Below, in pieces: positions 30,408-39,288 of a DNA stretch of 64,000 bases. Positions within the stretch are counted from its first letter, which is position 1. The number at the start of each line of letters is the position of its first letter. Below the pieces are notes generated by a model. That model ran no database searches and was not told where the DNA came from. It was given only the letters and a program-made list of their open reading frames with translations. The position numbers were made by a program, and so were the translations under genes. Source of the DNA: Marinomonas flavescens (lineage in GTDB: Bacteria > Pseudomonadota > Gammaproteobacteria > Pseudomonadales > Marinomonadaceae); assembly GCF_004352835.1 (NCBI RefSeq), contig NZ_SJSB01000007.1:62001-126000 (forward strand). Direction: 5' to 3'.

Positions 30408-32720
30408 TTAAAATGGCCATAGACAAGACGATGAAGACGTTGGTTGCGTTCCTAGAACGAACGCCAATGACTCTTTGTCGTCACAACGATCTGCGGCGAT
30501 TTCAAATTCGTCTTTTAAGACATTATAACGCGCTGCACCTGTTGGCAAAGCTTCTGGTAACGAACGAGGATTAGTGTGCGCGGTAAAATCTATCCACACC
30601 TTCTGAGCCCCCGTCGCACCAGTTATATTCATTGGCTTATTGTCATCTAAACCGAGCCAAACTGTACTCGCATAATCCCCTGTAATACCCTCAAACCAGC
30701 TATCGCGTAGGTCATTAGTCGTTCCTGTTTTCGCAGCGAACTTAAGATCTGGAAAACGACGCTGAGCCGCTCTTGCGGTGCCCATTTCCGGCACTTTAGT
30801 CATACCATCTAAGGTGACGGCTAATAGTGCATCAGTAAAAGGAACACGAGTTGATAGATCAAAACGTTTCAGAAGCCTATTTTTTTGATCCATAACCGCC
30901 AGAACCACTCCCAACTCACTGCTTTTCCCTTGAGAAGCAATAGGTTGATACATTCTAGCGACTTCAAAAGGAGACAATTCTAACGCCCCTAATGCCATCG
31001 CAGGATGCATAGTAAAAGGTCGTTTAACACCTAATTGACGTAAAGTATCTCCCACTCGGTCAAACCCTACCTGTTGCGCTAGGTTTAAGGTCGCTAAGTT
31101 ATAAGACCTCGCCATCGCTTCATACAGATGGACCATACCATGGGTTTTACGATCATAGTTTTCTGGTGCCCAAATCTTTCCAGCAATATCAAATCTTAGG
31201 GCTTTATCATCAATCTTCGACCACCACGTATATTTTCCAGTAGCCAAAGCAGACATATAAAGAGGAGGTTTAACCAAAGAACCAATTGGACGAACAGCAC
31301 CAAGCGCTCGGTTAAACCCCGAATAATACTTATCACTCGAGCCAACAATTGCTCGTACTTGCCCGTTAATTCGATCGGTGACTACCATAGCACCTTGAAG
31401 CCCTTTTAGGTGGCGACTACGACTAATGGCTAATACTTGACGGCGCATCGCTTCGCTGGCGGCCTGTTGCGCTCTGATATCAACACCGGTGTAAATACGT
31501 AAATTTTTAGTGGCCAGTGTCTTTTGATCAAAATCACGAGAAAGCTGCATGGAAACTAGGTCAAGATAATCACCATAAACAGAACGTTCTTTATGTTTAT
31601 CAGCAAGGCGAATGGGCTGTTTTTTCAAGACATTATAATCGCCTTGAGTAAGACGCCCTTGATCCTTCAAAATAGCTAACACCGTATTACGGCGTGACAA
31701 TGCGCGCTTAGGATGGCGCTCTGGATTATAAATGGACGGTCCTTTAACCATACCTACTAACAGCGCTAACTCATCAATATTCAGCTCTTTCAAAGGGCGA
31801 CCAAAGAAATGCTGACTCGCTGCCGCAAAACCATGAAGCCCTTCATTACCAACTTGAGCCAGATACACCTCATTCATATAAGCGGTAATAATGGCCGATT
31901 TTGAATAATGGTATTCCAACAGTAAACTCATCACGACTTCGGTTAACTTGCGAGTATAGGTCCGTTCCGAGCTCAAAAACATATTCTTAACAAGCTGCTG
32001 CGTTAACGTCGAACCTCCTTGGCGACGAGATCCGTGGGTGAAATTGACCCACGCCGCGCGCGCAATACCGGTAGGCGAAATTCCCCAGTGAGAATAGAAA
32101 TCTCTGTCTTCGACTGTGGTTAAAATCTCAATAAGAGGTTTAGGAATATCGTCATAGGAAAGGATTTCACGACGCTCAGTATTACCGCCATAAAGAAAAC
32201 CAATACGTTGCGGCTCAATGCTGGCCTCTTCAACCGAGTCACCATTCAAAGAGTGAATCGCAAGCTTGCCATCTTCAAAGGAAAAAATACGTCGTTCACT
32301 AGGGTGATAACCTGAATAATCAACATAAGAGCGTAAGTTAGCGCTTACCTTAGTTTGGCTACGAGCGGCCCAACCTACTTTCTGGCTATTACGACCGAAT
32401 CGATAGCCGGTTTCTTTAAGCAGGGTTTCAAGGTCTTCTTTTTTCCAAGGTGCGCCATTTTTAAGATAAATAGGCGCACTGTATACTTCTGAGGGCACTT
32501 GCCATTTCTGCCCTTCAAAGCGAGAAGTTACTTTTTGATCAAGCCACCAAACCCAGCCTACAAAAGGTAAGCTTGCTAGCAAAGCGAGGATCAATCCCCA
32601 CTTGAAAATAAAGCGCCAAAATTTACCAAAAAAGGAACGTTTAGGTTTGCTTTTTGATGTTTTTTTCGTTTTTGAAGTCATAGACTTACGCGGAGATTTA
32701 GAAGGTGTTTTATTAGCCAT
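30408..32720 (-). CDS. mrcB: Penicillin-binding protein 1B (bifunctional)
   Basis: PBP1b polymerises and cross-links peptidoglycan. The 770-residue protein has a basic cytoplasmic tail rich in K and S, one membrane helix (about 35-58), and a UB2H-like region. The GT51 transglycosylase has TVEDRDFYSHWG, RQGGSTLTQQLVKN and the acidic Glu in this block. The transpeptidase has SLVK in RPIGSLVKPP, SYN in MARSYNLATL and KTG in AAKTGTTND. These are the three penicillin-binding motifs. It would depend on an LpoB-type outer membrane activator. Confidence 0.96.
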   Translation of the reverse strand: MANKTPSKSPRKSMTSKTKKTSKSKPKRSFFGKFWRFIFKWGLILALLASLPFVGWVWWLDQKVTSRFEGQKWQVPSEVYSAPIYLKNGAPWKKEDLETLLKETGYRFGRNSQKVGWAARSQTKVSANLRSYVDYSGYHPSERRIFSFEDGKLAIHSLNGDSVEEASIEPQRIGFLYGGNTERREILSYDDIPKPLIEILTTVEDRDFYSHWGISPTGIARAAWVNFTHGSRRQGGSTLTQQLVKNMFLSSERTYTRKLTEVVMSLLLEYHYSKSAIITAYMNEVYLAQVGNEGLHGFAAASQHFFGRPLKELNIDELALLVGMVKGPSIYNPERHPKRALSRRNTVLAILKDQGRLTQGDYNVLKKQPIRLADKHKERSVYGDYLDLVSMQLSRDFDQKTLATKNLRIYTGVDIRAQQAASEAMRRQVLAISRSRHLKGLQGAMVVTDRINGQVRAIVGSSDKYYSGFNRALGAVRPIGSLVKPPLYMSALATGKYTWWSKIDDKALRFDIAGKIWAPENYDRKTHGMVHLYEAMARSYNLATLNLAQQVGFDRVGDTLRQLGVKRPFTMHPAMALGALELSPFEVARMYQPIASQGKSSELGVVLAVMDQKNRLLKRFDLSTRVPFTDALLAVTLDGMTKVPEMGTARAAQRRFPDLKFAAKTGTTNDLRDSWFEGITGDYASTVWLGLDDNKPMNITGATGAQKVWIDFTAHTNPRSLPEALPTGAARYNVLKDEFEIAADRCDDKESLAFVLGTQPTSSSSCLWPF

Positions 32721-33047
32721 TAAGCAAGTATAAGGAGCTTATCAGTACCTAGCAACGATCATTCAAAAACTAATATTTTTTCTCTCTTAGATCGACAAAA
32801 AACAAGCGATTAGGCGGCTTTATATTGACAAGTCCTATGGTAATCTGACATTTTCAGTCTTCCCTATTACTAGGGTGAAAGAAACACTGAGTACATGAAA
32901 ATAAAAAATGGTGATAAAAGACTATTAAATGGCTCTACCTGTGAAGAAGTGTTCATTTGAAAGATCTACAAAATTCAAACTGGCTCACTGGAAAAGTTAG
33001 CGTCATTAAATCCAGTTAATTCTTTGTCTAAAAAGTGTGGTGATCCT
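32721..33047. other. Intergenic region between mrcB and the Rieske gene
   Basis: The 327-bp region holds the divergent promoters of mrcB and the Rieske gene. A TTGACA at 32825-32830 lacks a well-spaced -10. A 21-codon frame from ATG at 32895 ends at TGA 32958-32960 in the same frame as the Rieske gene, which stays open from 32961. I see no RNA gene. Confidence 0.4.
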
Positions 33048-33407
33048 GTGTTTTATAAACATCTTATTCCAAACGCGAAATATTTGACCGAAGGCAACTC
33101 GTTACATTTCCAAGCTAAACACGCTGATTTTGTCATCGTGAAACAGCAAGGTACTTTGCTTGCTTATGAAAATCGCTGCCCTCACCAAAAACGCTCTTTA
33201 AGCAGTGATTCAGAACGCTTTTTTGATGACGATGGCGATTATTTAAAATGCCGCCATCATGGTGCTCTTTTCACCCCATCAGATGGTCAGTGCATCGCTG
33301 GACCTTGTCAGGGAAAAACATTAAAACGTGCCACAATTGGTCTTGAAGAAGGCGATTTTTATTTGCTTATAGCGGAAAATATCGAATCCAATAGCGCGGT
33401 TGCTTAG
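33048..33407 (+). CDS. Small Rieske [2Fe-2S] protein
   Basis: The protein is a single Rieske domain of about 119 residues with both ligand motifs: NRCPHQ (C-x-H) and LKCRHHG (C-x2-H). It has no membrane helix and resembles stand-alone Rieske ferredoxins that carry electrons to oxygenases or reductases. I place the start at GTG 33048 because GGTGATCC just before it is complementary to the 16S rRNA 3' end. A TTG at 33024 would add eight residues. No oxygenase or reductase gene is adjacent, so its partner is unknown. Confidence 0.75.
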   Translation: MFYKHLIPNAKYLTEGNSLHFQAKHADFVIVKQQGTLLAYENRCPHQKRSLSSDSERFFDDDGDYLKCRHHGALFTPSDGQCIAGPCQGKTLKRATIGLEEGDFYLLIAENIESNSAVA

Positions 33408-33416
33408 GGTGACGTA

Positions 33417-33474
33417 AAGCCACAACACAAATGATCATATTGAGAAAATGAGTAAACACTTATCCTTGTGGCTT
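33417..33474. repeat. Perfect 9-bp inverted repeat after the Rieske gene
   Basis: AAGCCACAA (33417-33425) and TTGTGGCTT (33466-33474) are exact inverted copies around a 40-nt spacer. There is no T-run, so it is a weak terminator candidate at best. Confidence 0.35.
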
Positions 33475-33513
33475 CTGAATATCAGCACGCGATAATTGTA
33501 CTTAGAAAACACA

Positions 33514-33651
33514 ATGAAACGGTATTCATAGCATCATTGTCCATTTTGCATTCGTGTCGACGGGCTCGCCTATGACAAACACATTGCTCACAAATACGCT
33601 TACTTATTGAGCGATGATAACGAAACGTGCCGCAGTTTGGTTTATGCGTAA
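33514..33651 (+). pseudogene. grxB: Remnant of a glutaredoxin 2 gene
   Basis: Reading from ATG 33514 gives MKRYS, a TAG stop at codon 6, then HHCPFCIRV and after 18 residues YLLSDDNETCRSLVYA, ending in TAA. This follows the start of E. coli glutaredoxin 2 (MKLYIYDHCPYCLKA and HVLLNDDAETPTRMV) residue by residue, including the CPxC active site. Weak similarity (RLILKS against the VPILQK region) continues past the second stop toward about 33680. Two in-frame stops within 46 codons and loss of the remaining about 170 residues show that the gene is dead. It lies in the 445-bp gap upstream of modA. Confidence 0.7.
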
Positions 33652-33852
33652 AAACGCCTTATTCTCAAGTCATATCCCAGTAAAGTAACACGACAACTGC
33701 ACTACCAATAGGGATAATGCTCTTCTTTAGCCAAGAATAAGACATCTCATTATCATCTTCGGTTTACTCTTTCCAGAACAGATTAAGATATGTTTGAAAG
33801 AAATATCCAATTTAACATCAACCTATATTTATTTTAATTCTGAGAGTGAATT

Positions 33853-34641
33853 ATGATGTTTTTTGATTTAAGAAAACGAGAAAGAATACCCCTTTATTCA
33901 TTCATAAAAATAGCCACTATCAGTTTTTTCATGTTTTGCTCTGGGATCATTTTTGCAGAGCCTCTACGTATTGCTGTCGCCTCCAACTTCACGTCGCCAA
34001 TGCAAAAGCTCGCCCCTTTGTTTGAAAAAGAAACAGGGCAAAAAATTCAGCTGTCTTTTGGCTCATCCGGCAAGTTTTATGCTCAGATTCAACACGGAGC
34101 TCCATTTGATGTCTTTCTTTCTGCGGATCAAGCAAAGCCCAACAAACTCATTCAAATGGGCCTAGCATTAAAAGAAAGCCAAACTGTTTACGCAAAAGGT
34201 ACGCTTGCGCTCTGGTCTGCCAAACTAAAGTCCGTAGAGCCTATAACGAACGTGTTAAAAAATGCGCGTAAAATAGCCATCGCCAATCCAAAATTAGCGC
34301 CTTACGGCAAGGCGGCAGAAGAAACACTTAAAAAATTAAACCTTTGGTCACCACTAAAAAATAAATTAGTACAAGGTGAAAACATTGGGCAGACCTATCA
34401 ATTCGTTTACACTAAAAATGCCGATGTAGGCTTTGTGGCATTATCTCAAGTACTGTCTGGTGACATAAAAGGCAGCTTTTGGACAGTACCCAGCTCTTTT
34501 CATGCTGATATTAAGCAGTCCGCTGTAGTCATAAAAAAATCAAAGCAAAAGAAAATGGCTACTGCTTTTCTAGCGTTTTTAATGCGCCCTGATATTCAGA
34601 AAAAAATTGCCAGCTTTGGCTACCAAACATCCATTAAATAA
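33853..34641 (+). CDS. modA: Molybdate ABC transporter, periplasmic binding protein
   Basis: ModA captures molybdate or tungstate in the periplasm. The 262-residue protein has a signal peptide ending near IIFAEP, then the family start RIAVASNFTSPMQKL, with SFGSSGKFYAQIQHGAPFD holding oxyanion-binding serines, and DVGFVALSQ near the end. Two adjacent ATG codons are possible starts. It is the first gene of modABC. I see no ModE-type palindrome upstream. Confidence 0.95.
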   Translation: MMFFDLRKRERIPLYSFIKIATISFFMFCSGIIFAEPLRIAVASNFTSPMQKLAPLFEKETGQKIQLSFGSSGKFYAQIQHGAPFDVFLSADQAKPNKLIQMGLALKESQTVYAKGTLALWSAKLKSVEPITNVLKNARKIAIANPKLAPYGKAAEETLKKLNLWSPLKNKLVQGENIGQTYQFVYTKNADVGFVALSQVLSGDIKGSFWTVPSSFHADIKQSAVVIKKSKQKKMATAFLAFLMRPDIQKKIASFGYQTSIK

Positions 34642-34653
34642 GGCTTTTCCTAT

Positions 34654-35349
34654 ATGTCACTGAGCCCTGGAGACATAACGGCAATTTGGTTAACACTCAA
34701 GCTGTCTGCTTTAGTAACCTGCTTGTTACTCATTATCAGCACACCCATTGCTTGGTGGTTAGCAAGAACCCAGTCTTGGTTAAAAGCGCCTATTAATGCC
34801 ATTGTTGCCATGCCTTTAGTATTACCACCAACAGTGCTAGGGTTTTACTTACTCATTTTTTTAGGCCCTGACGGAACGTTAGGCTCACTGCTTAATGAAT
34901 TAGGCATGTCCCCTTTACCTTTTAGCTTTAAAGGACTTGTTGTCGCCTCAATGATTTACTCTTTGCCTTTTGTCGTGCAGCCCATTCAAAATTCGTTTGC
35001 CGCCATGGGCAATCGCCCTCTAGAAGTGGCGGCCACACTACGTGCTTCGCCATGGAATAGGTTTGTTTATGTGGCTTTACCACTGGCTAAACCCGGCTAT
35101 CTAAGCGCGGCAATACTAGGGTTTGCTCACACTGTAGGAGAGTTCGGTGTGGTATTAATGATAGGGGGGAATATTCAAGGTGAAACGCGCGTGTTATCGG
35201 TACAAATATACGATCATGTTGAAGCGCTGGAATATGGCCAGGCTCATTTTCTTTCTTTAATTATGGTCGCCTTTGCTTTCTGTGTCTTAGCGCTGCTTTA
35301 TGCTTTGCAAAAACGCGGAAAAAATACCGTCATCGAAAGTGCTTTCTAA
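34654..35349 (+). CDS. modB: Molybdate ABC transporter, permease
   Basis: ModB is the membrane channel of the molybdate importer. The 231-residue protein has five to six membrane helices and the EAA loop LEVAATLRASPWNRFVYVALP, which contacts ModC. It starts 12 bp after modA and ends one base before the modC ATG. Confidence 0.96.
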   Translation: MSLSPGDITAIWLTLKLSALVTCLLLIISTPIAWWLARTQSWLKAPINAIVAMPLVLPPTVLGFYLLIFLGPDGTLGSLLNELGMSPLPFSFKGLVVASMIYSLPFVVQPIQNSFAAMGNRPLEVAATLRASPWNRFVYVALPLAKPGYLSAAILGFAHTVGEFGVVLMIGGNIQGETRVLSVQIYDHVEALEYGQAHFLSLIMVAFAFCVLALLYALQKRGKNTVIESAF

Positions 35350-35350
35350 A

Positions 35351-36430
35351 ATGACTGATTTAAAAATACGCTTAACCAAAAACAACACAGCTCATTTTTC
35401 TTTAAATATCGACTTACGTCTACCAAACCACGGCGTAACCGCCATTTTTGGCCGTTCAGGATCGGGGAAAACAACACTATTACGCTGCATTGCTGGACTA
35501 GAAAAAAGTGAGTTTGGTGAAGTCAGCCTCAATGGGGACGTTTGGCAAAATACAATGACTTGGCTGCCTCCTCATAAAAGACCGATTGGTTATGTTTTTC
35601 AAGAAGCCAGTTTATTCCCTCACTTAAGCGCAAAAGAAAACCTAGAATTTGCGATAAAAAGAGCCAATACAAAACAAACCATTATTGACTATGAAGAAAT
35701 AGTCACTTTAATGGGGATAAAACCATTACTAGCAAAATACCCTAATCAATTATCCGGTGGCGAACGACAACGCATTGCCATTGCGCGCGCATTATTAATT
35801 CAACCCAAAGTATTACTCATGGATGAACCGCTTTCAGCGCTTGATGAAAGTCTAAAACAAGACATACTTCCTTATTTAGAAGCGCTCTGTCGGCGCGTTC
35901 AAATCCCTATTTTATACATCAGCCACTCTATTGACGAAATTATTCGCCTCGCTGATTACCTTGTCATCCTAGATAACGGAAAAGTGATAGATCAAGGCAG
36001 AACGCAAAAAATTCTTGGAAAATTACCCACACCTCTTCTACAAAGCCAAGACGCTAGTGTGCTCATTTCAGGAACCATTACTGAGAAACACAAAGAATGG
36101 GGACTCTCTAAAGTGAGTTTTTCCCATCACCATATGATGATAAAAAGTAGTGAAGAGAAAATAGGCGATACGATGCGATTAAGAGTCAAATCTAGAGATG
36201 TCAGTATTTCACTTTCAAACGAAGATAATTCGAGTATTTTAAACCGCTTAGCGGTAGTGATCGATGATCTAGTAAAAGACGACCAAGATCCCAGCATGAT
36301 GATGGTGAGAATGTTAGCAGGAGATACACCAATTCTGGCAAATATCACGGCGTTATCCGCGGATAAACTTAACCTTAAAAAGGGAAAAAATGTCATCGCT
36401 CAAATAAAGTCGGCTGCCGTTTTAAGATAA
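35351..36430 (+). CDS. modC: Molybdate ABC transporter, ATP-binding protein
   Basis: ModC powers molybdate import. From ATG 35351 it has 359 residues. Walker A is GRSGSGKTTLL, the Q-loop YVFQEASLFPHL, the signature LSGGERQRIAIARAL, Walker B VLLMDEPLSALD and the switch His YISHS. A C-terminal TOBE/Mop-like molybdate-binding domain covers about residues 285-359. The ATG is one base after the modB stop, so translation is coupled. Confidence 0.96.
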   Translation: MTDLKIRLTKNNTAHFSLNIDLRLPNHGVTAIFGRSGSGKTTLLRCIAGLEKSEFGEVSLNGDVWQNTMTWLPPHKRPIGYVFQEASLFPHLSAKENLEFAIKRANTKQTIIDYEEIVTLMGIKPLLAKYPNQLSGGERQRIAIARALLIQPKVLLMDEPLSALDESLKQDILPYLEALCRRVQIPILYISHSIDEIIRLADYLVILDNGKVIDQGRTQKILGKLPTPLLQSQDASVLISGTITEKHKEWGLSKVSFSHHHMMIKSSEEKIGDTMRLRVKSRDVSISLSNEDNSSILNRLAVVIDDLVKDDQDPSMMMVRMLAGDTPILANITALSADKLNLKKGKNVIAQIKSAAVLR

Positions 36431-36447
36431 TCTCTATCTTTTTTTTT
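36424..36447 (+). terminator. Possible terminator of modABC
   Basis: AAGATA and TATCTT form a short AT-only stem across the modC stop codon, followed by a run of nine or more T. The stem is weak. Confidence 0.4.
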
Positions 36448-36642
36448 GCCTCCCCCCTTCAAAATTTCAGTTCTTTTTCAATCTCGTTCTAACTAAATCA
36501 ATAAAGCGATTTCAAAACCTTATGAACTTTCTTTGGTACAAACAGTCTTTGTAATATTGCGATTAAATTGAAAACCAAACAAATTGATTAAGTCTACTTT
36601 CATTAATAAAGCTCACTTAATCGATATGAAAAGAATGAGATT

Positions 36643-37095
36643 ATGCCTAACAACGAATCAGACTTACAACTCACCCTTATCAATATCATTTATGGTTTAA
36701 AAACCACGATGAAAGAAACCATGAGCCTAAAAGAGATTCCTTTGTCTCCTCTGTGCTTCATGATTCTTAAAGGCATTCATGAAAATGAAAAATGCACGGC
36801 TCATGCGCTTTCTGAAATGACACATAAAGACAAGGGACAAATGGCGCGTTTGATTAAAGAACTAATGCTGCACAAGGTTATTTATAAAGAAGCCAATCCA
36901 TTAGACAAGCGCAGTCAATATTTGCGCTTAACTGAGGAAGGTCTTCAGTATTATCTCGAATTGAAAGCCGCAGACAATATCGCTATTAACCAAATACTAT
37001 CTGACATTAGCGATAAGGAACTAGAGCGATTTTTGAAACTAGGCGAAAAAATGGTAAACAATATTGCCACTTTGAACACTAAGCCAAAAGCCTGA
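36643..37095 (+). CDS. MarR-family transcriptional regulator
   Basis: The 150-residue protein has a winged-helix MarR domain: HALSEMTHKDKGQMARLIKELM (recognition helix region), then the wing with PLDKRSQYLRLTEEG. I cannot assign a ligand. It follows modC by 212 bp with its own upstream AT-rich region, and is convergent with the HD hydrolase gene 14 bp away. Whether it regulates modABC cannot be told. Confidence 0.85.
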   Translation: MPNNESDLQLTLINIIYGLKTTMKETMSLKEIPLSPLCFMILKGIHENEKCTAHALSEMTHKDKGQMARLIKELMLHKVIYKEANPLDKRSQYLRLTEEGLQYYLELKAADNIAINQILSDISDKELERFLKLGEKMVNNIATLNTKPKA

Positions 37096-37109
37096 ATGCG
37101 ATGGTTACA

Positions 37110-37748
37110 TCATATTTCCTTTGCTAGCTGATGTAAAAAATCTCGCATCTTACTTTCACGAAGCTCCCCTTCTTTGCGAGCCGCTGCAGTATTCAGTGTC
37201 GCACTAATATGAAATAACTTTTTAAAGAAATGATCTATTGTAAACTCAACGTCATTTGGCTGGCGTTGAGTACAAAAAGGGTCCTCTAAAGCATATAAAC
37301 TACGCCCTAACGCCCCGCTAACTTGCATACAACGCGCAATACCTATCGCACCTAATGCGTCAAGACGATCCGCATCCTGCACTATTTTCGCTTCAAGCGT
37401 TTCAGGATCTATATTTGCACTAAAACTATGGGCACAAATAGCATGATGGATCGGCGCATAATATTGCTCAGGATAGCCAATTTCAGTTAAGAATTTGACC
37501 GCCTTATCGCCTGCCATAGACGATGCTTTGGCTCTATCTGGGTGGCTTTTTGGCAATGAAAAACAGTCATGTAGCCATGCGGCTGGTACCACTATTGCCA
37601 ACTCAGCAGACTCATCTCTCGCCAATTGCTTCGCTACTTTTACAACTCGTTCAATATGATGAATATCGTGAGCCACATCCGCAATGCTTTCTTGCTCAAT
37701 AAACAAGCGACATTGGGTTTCATATTTTATTAGCCAAGAATCCGTCAT
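37110..37748 (-). CDS. HD-domain phosphohydrolase, YedJ-like
   Basis: The 212-residue protein has the HD-domain metal motif: DIHHIERVV (first His), AAWLHDCF (HD pair), HAICAHSF and the final Asp in VQDADRLDALGAIG. It resembles E. coli YedJ, a soluble HD hydrolase of unknown natural substrate. No regulator domain is fused to it. Single gene. Confidence 0.88.
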   Translation of the reverse strand: MTDSWLIKYETQCRLFIEQESIADVAHDIHHIERVVKVAKQLARDESAELAIVVPAAWLHDCFSLPKSHPDRAKASSMAGDKAVKFLTEIGYPEQYYAPIHHAICAHSFSANIDPETLEAKIVQDADRLDALGAIGIARCMQVSGALGRSLYALEDPFCTQRQPNDVEFTIDHFFKKLFHISATLNTAAARKEGELRESKMRDFLHQLAKEI

Positions 37749-37900
37749 GAAACGCCCTCTTTACAGTTTCTATCGCGTATCATACAAGTATTCAAAAGCG
37801 GTTTTAATAACAAATTAACCAAAGCAAACCTTCTAATTACAATAATTTTTCTATACATTGCCGCTTACCTACCGTTTTGTACCAATCACTGGAGTATTTG

Positions 37901-38839
37901 GTGGATCAGTTTATTTCCCTCATTTTAGTATCGGGTAAAGCTGGGCTTAATATGGCTCTGTATATTTTAATGCCTATGATGGTCATCATGTTAGCAATCA
38001 TGAAGCTGCTTGATGCTAAAGGCATTTTAAGCTGGGTATGCGATAAACTGGCGCCAATGTCACGTTTATTTGGCATTCCAGGACTCGGTGTTTTTGCAGC
38101 CCTTAAAATTACCTTTGTCAGTTTTGCCGCTCCCATTGCAACCCTCTCCTTAATGGATAAAAACGGTACTAACGAACGACATTTAGCTGCCACACTAGCC
38201 ATGGTACTCGCCATGTCTCAAGCTAATGCTGCCTTTCCATTAGCGGCTGTAGGGTTAAATATCGGTGTATTAATCGGTACTTCTTTTATTGGTGGATTAG
38301 CCGCTTCATCTGTTACTTATTATCTGTTCACAAAAAATTGGTCCACTTCCGAAATAACAAATGAAGATGATGCTCCAACAGCAAGTTATGAGGGAAAAAA
38401 GAGTATTTTACAAATTCTGTCCGATGGCGGGCAAGAAGGCATGCGTCTCGCTCTCGGCATGGTTCCTATGTTAATTATTGCGATCTTTTTTGTTAACGTA
38501 CTCAAAGCGTTGCATGTCATCGATTATTTAGCACCAATATTAGCTCCTGCCTTAAGTTTGATTCATTTACCCGAAGCCAGTGTTCTGCCACTAATAACCA
38601 AATTCATTGCTGGCGGCACCGCTTATGTTGGCATCACAATTGATCTTGTAAAACAGGGCGCTATTAGCGTAACTGAGCTAAACCGGATGGCTGGATTTGC
38701 CACAAACCCATTAGATGTTGCAGGTATTGCTATTTTCGCTGCGGCAGGAAAACGCATCAACAAGGTGATGCGCGTTGCAATATATGGCGGCTTAATTGGT
38801 ATGTTTGTCCGTGGGGTTTTGCACTTAATTATCTTTTAA
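37901..38839 (+). CDS. Gate (nucleoside recognition) domain membrane protein
   Basis: The 312-residue protein has about eight membrane helices arranged as two Gate domains, the nucleoside recognition fold, separated by a hydrophilic loop near residues 150-190. The loop region around DGGQEGMRLALGMVPM and the C-terminal AGTAYVGIT-like stretch are typical. I take GTG 37901 as start because GGAG lies six bases upstream; a TTG at 37877 would add eight residues. Some family members transport purine nucleosides, but no substrate can be named here. The end overlaps the convergent MFS fragment by 15 bp. Confidence 0.8.
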   Translation: MDQFISLILVSGKAGLNMALYILMPMMVIMLAIMKLLDAKGILSWVCDKLAPMSRLFGIPGLGVFAALKITFVSFAAPIATLSLMDKNGTNERHLAATLAMVLAMSQANAAFPLAAVGLNIGVLIGTSFIGGLAASSVTYYLFTKNWSTSEITNEDDAPTASYEGKKSILQILSDGGQEGMRLALGMVPMLIIAIFFVNVLKALHVIDYLAPILAPALSLIHLPEASVLPLITKFIAGGTAYVGITIDLVKQGAISVTELNRMAGFATNPLDVAGIAIFAAAGKRINKVMRVAIYGGLIGMFVRGVLHLIIF

Positions 38840-39082
38840 GGTATTAAACAACCGACGGCGACCATAATTATCACCTAATCGCCCTCCCATCGCTAAACAG
38901 ACAGCAAAGCTGACACCATAAACTGCAACCATCAGCTCTAATTCTATATGGCTAGCATTCAATGCTGAGGCAATTGAGCCCAATGCAACATTTACTATTG
39001 AAAAGTCGATCAATGGCAGAAGCTGTCCAGCCATTAAAATAGCCAGCCCTGCTGCGCTCAACGAAGCTCTTGTCTTATTCAT
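38825..39082 (-). pseudogene. MFS transporter, N-terminal fragment
   Basis: The 85 residues match the first helices of a DHA2 (EmrB/QacA-type) drug exporter: LLPLIDFSIVNVAL in helix 1, ELELMVAVYGVSFAVCLA in helix 2 and motif A at GGRLGDNYGRRRLF. The reading frame then ends at NTLKDN inside the 3' end of the Gate-domain gene, so about ten helices are missing. The simplest reading is a deletion that fused the gene start to the neighbouring gene's end. A working transporter is not possible. Confidence 0.8.
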
Positions 39083-39228
39083 AATTACCCTAGAATTAAT
39101 GATTCTTTGATATCGTCATGGAAGGTTTTTTTAGACTGTCATCAAAAAGTAGCTGTTTAACTATAAAAAACACTAATAATATCATCAAAGTTTAAGAGCT
39201 TATGAGTTCTACATAAGATTCTAGAAAT

Positions 39229-39271
39229 AAAAAAGCCTTGATGCTGCGGCAACATCAAGGCTTCAAAAAAA
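39229..39271 (-). terminator. Terminator of ompW
   Basis: AAGCCTTGATG and CATCAAGGCTT form a perfect 11-bp stem with a 9-nt loop. The minus strand ends in six T. An A-run on the other side also allows plus-strand use. Confidence 0.85.
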
Positions 39272-39288
39272 GAACCTATGCTGGGGTG

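Noticed and set aside
33417-33474. The 9-bp inverted repeat as an attachment site or mobile element end
   Set aside because: No transposase, integrase or direct target repeats are near, and the copies are inverted only once.
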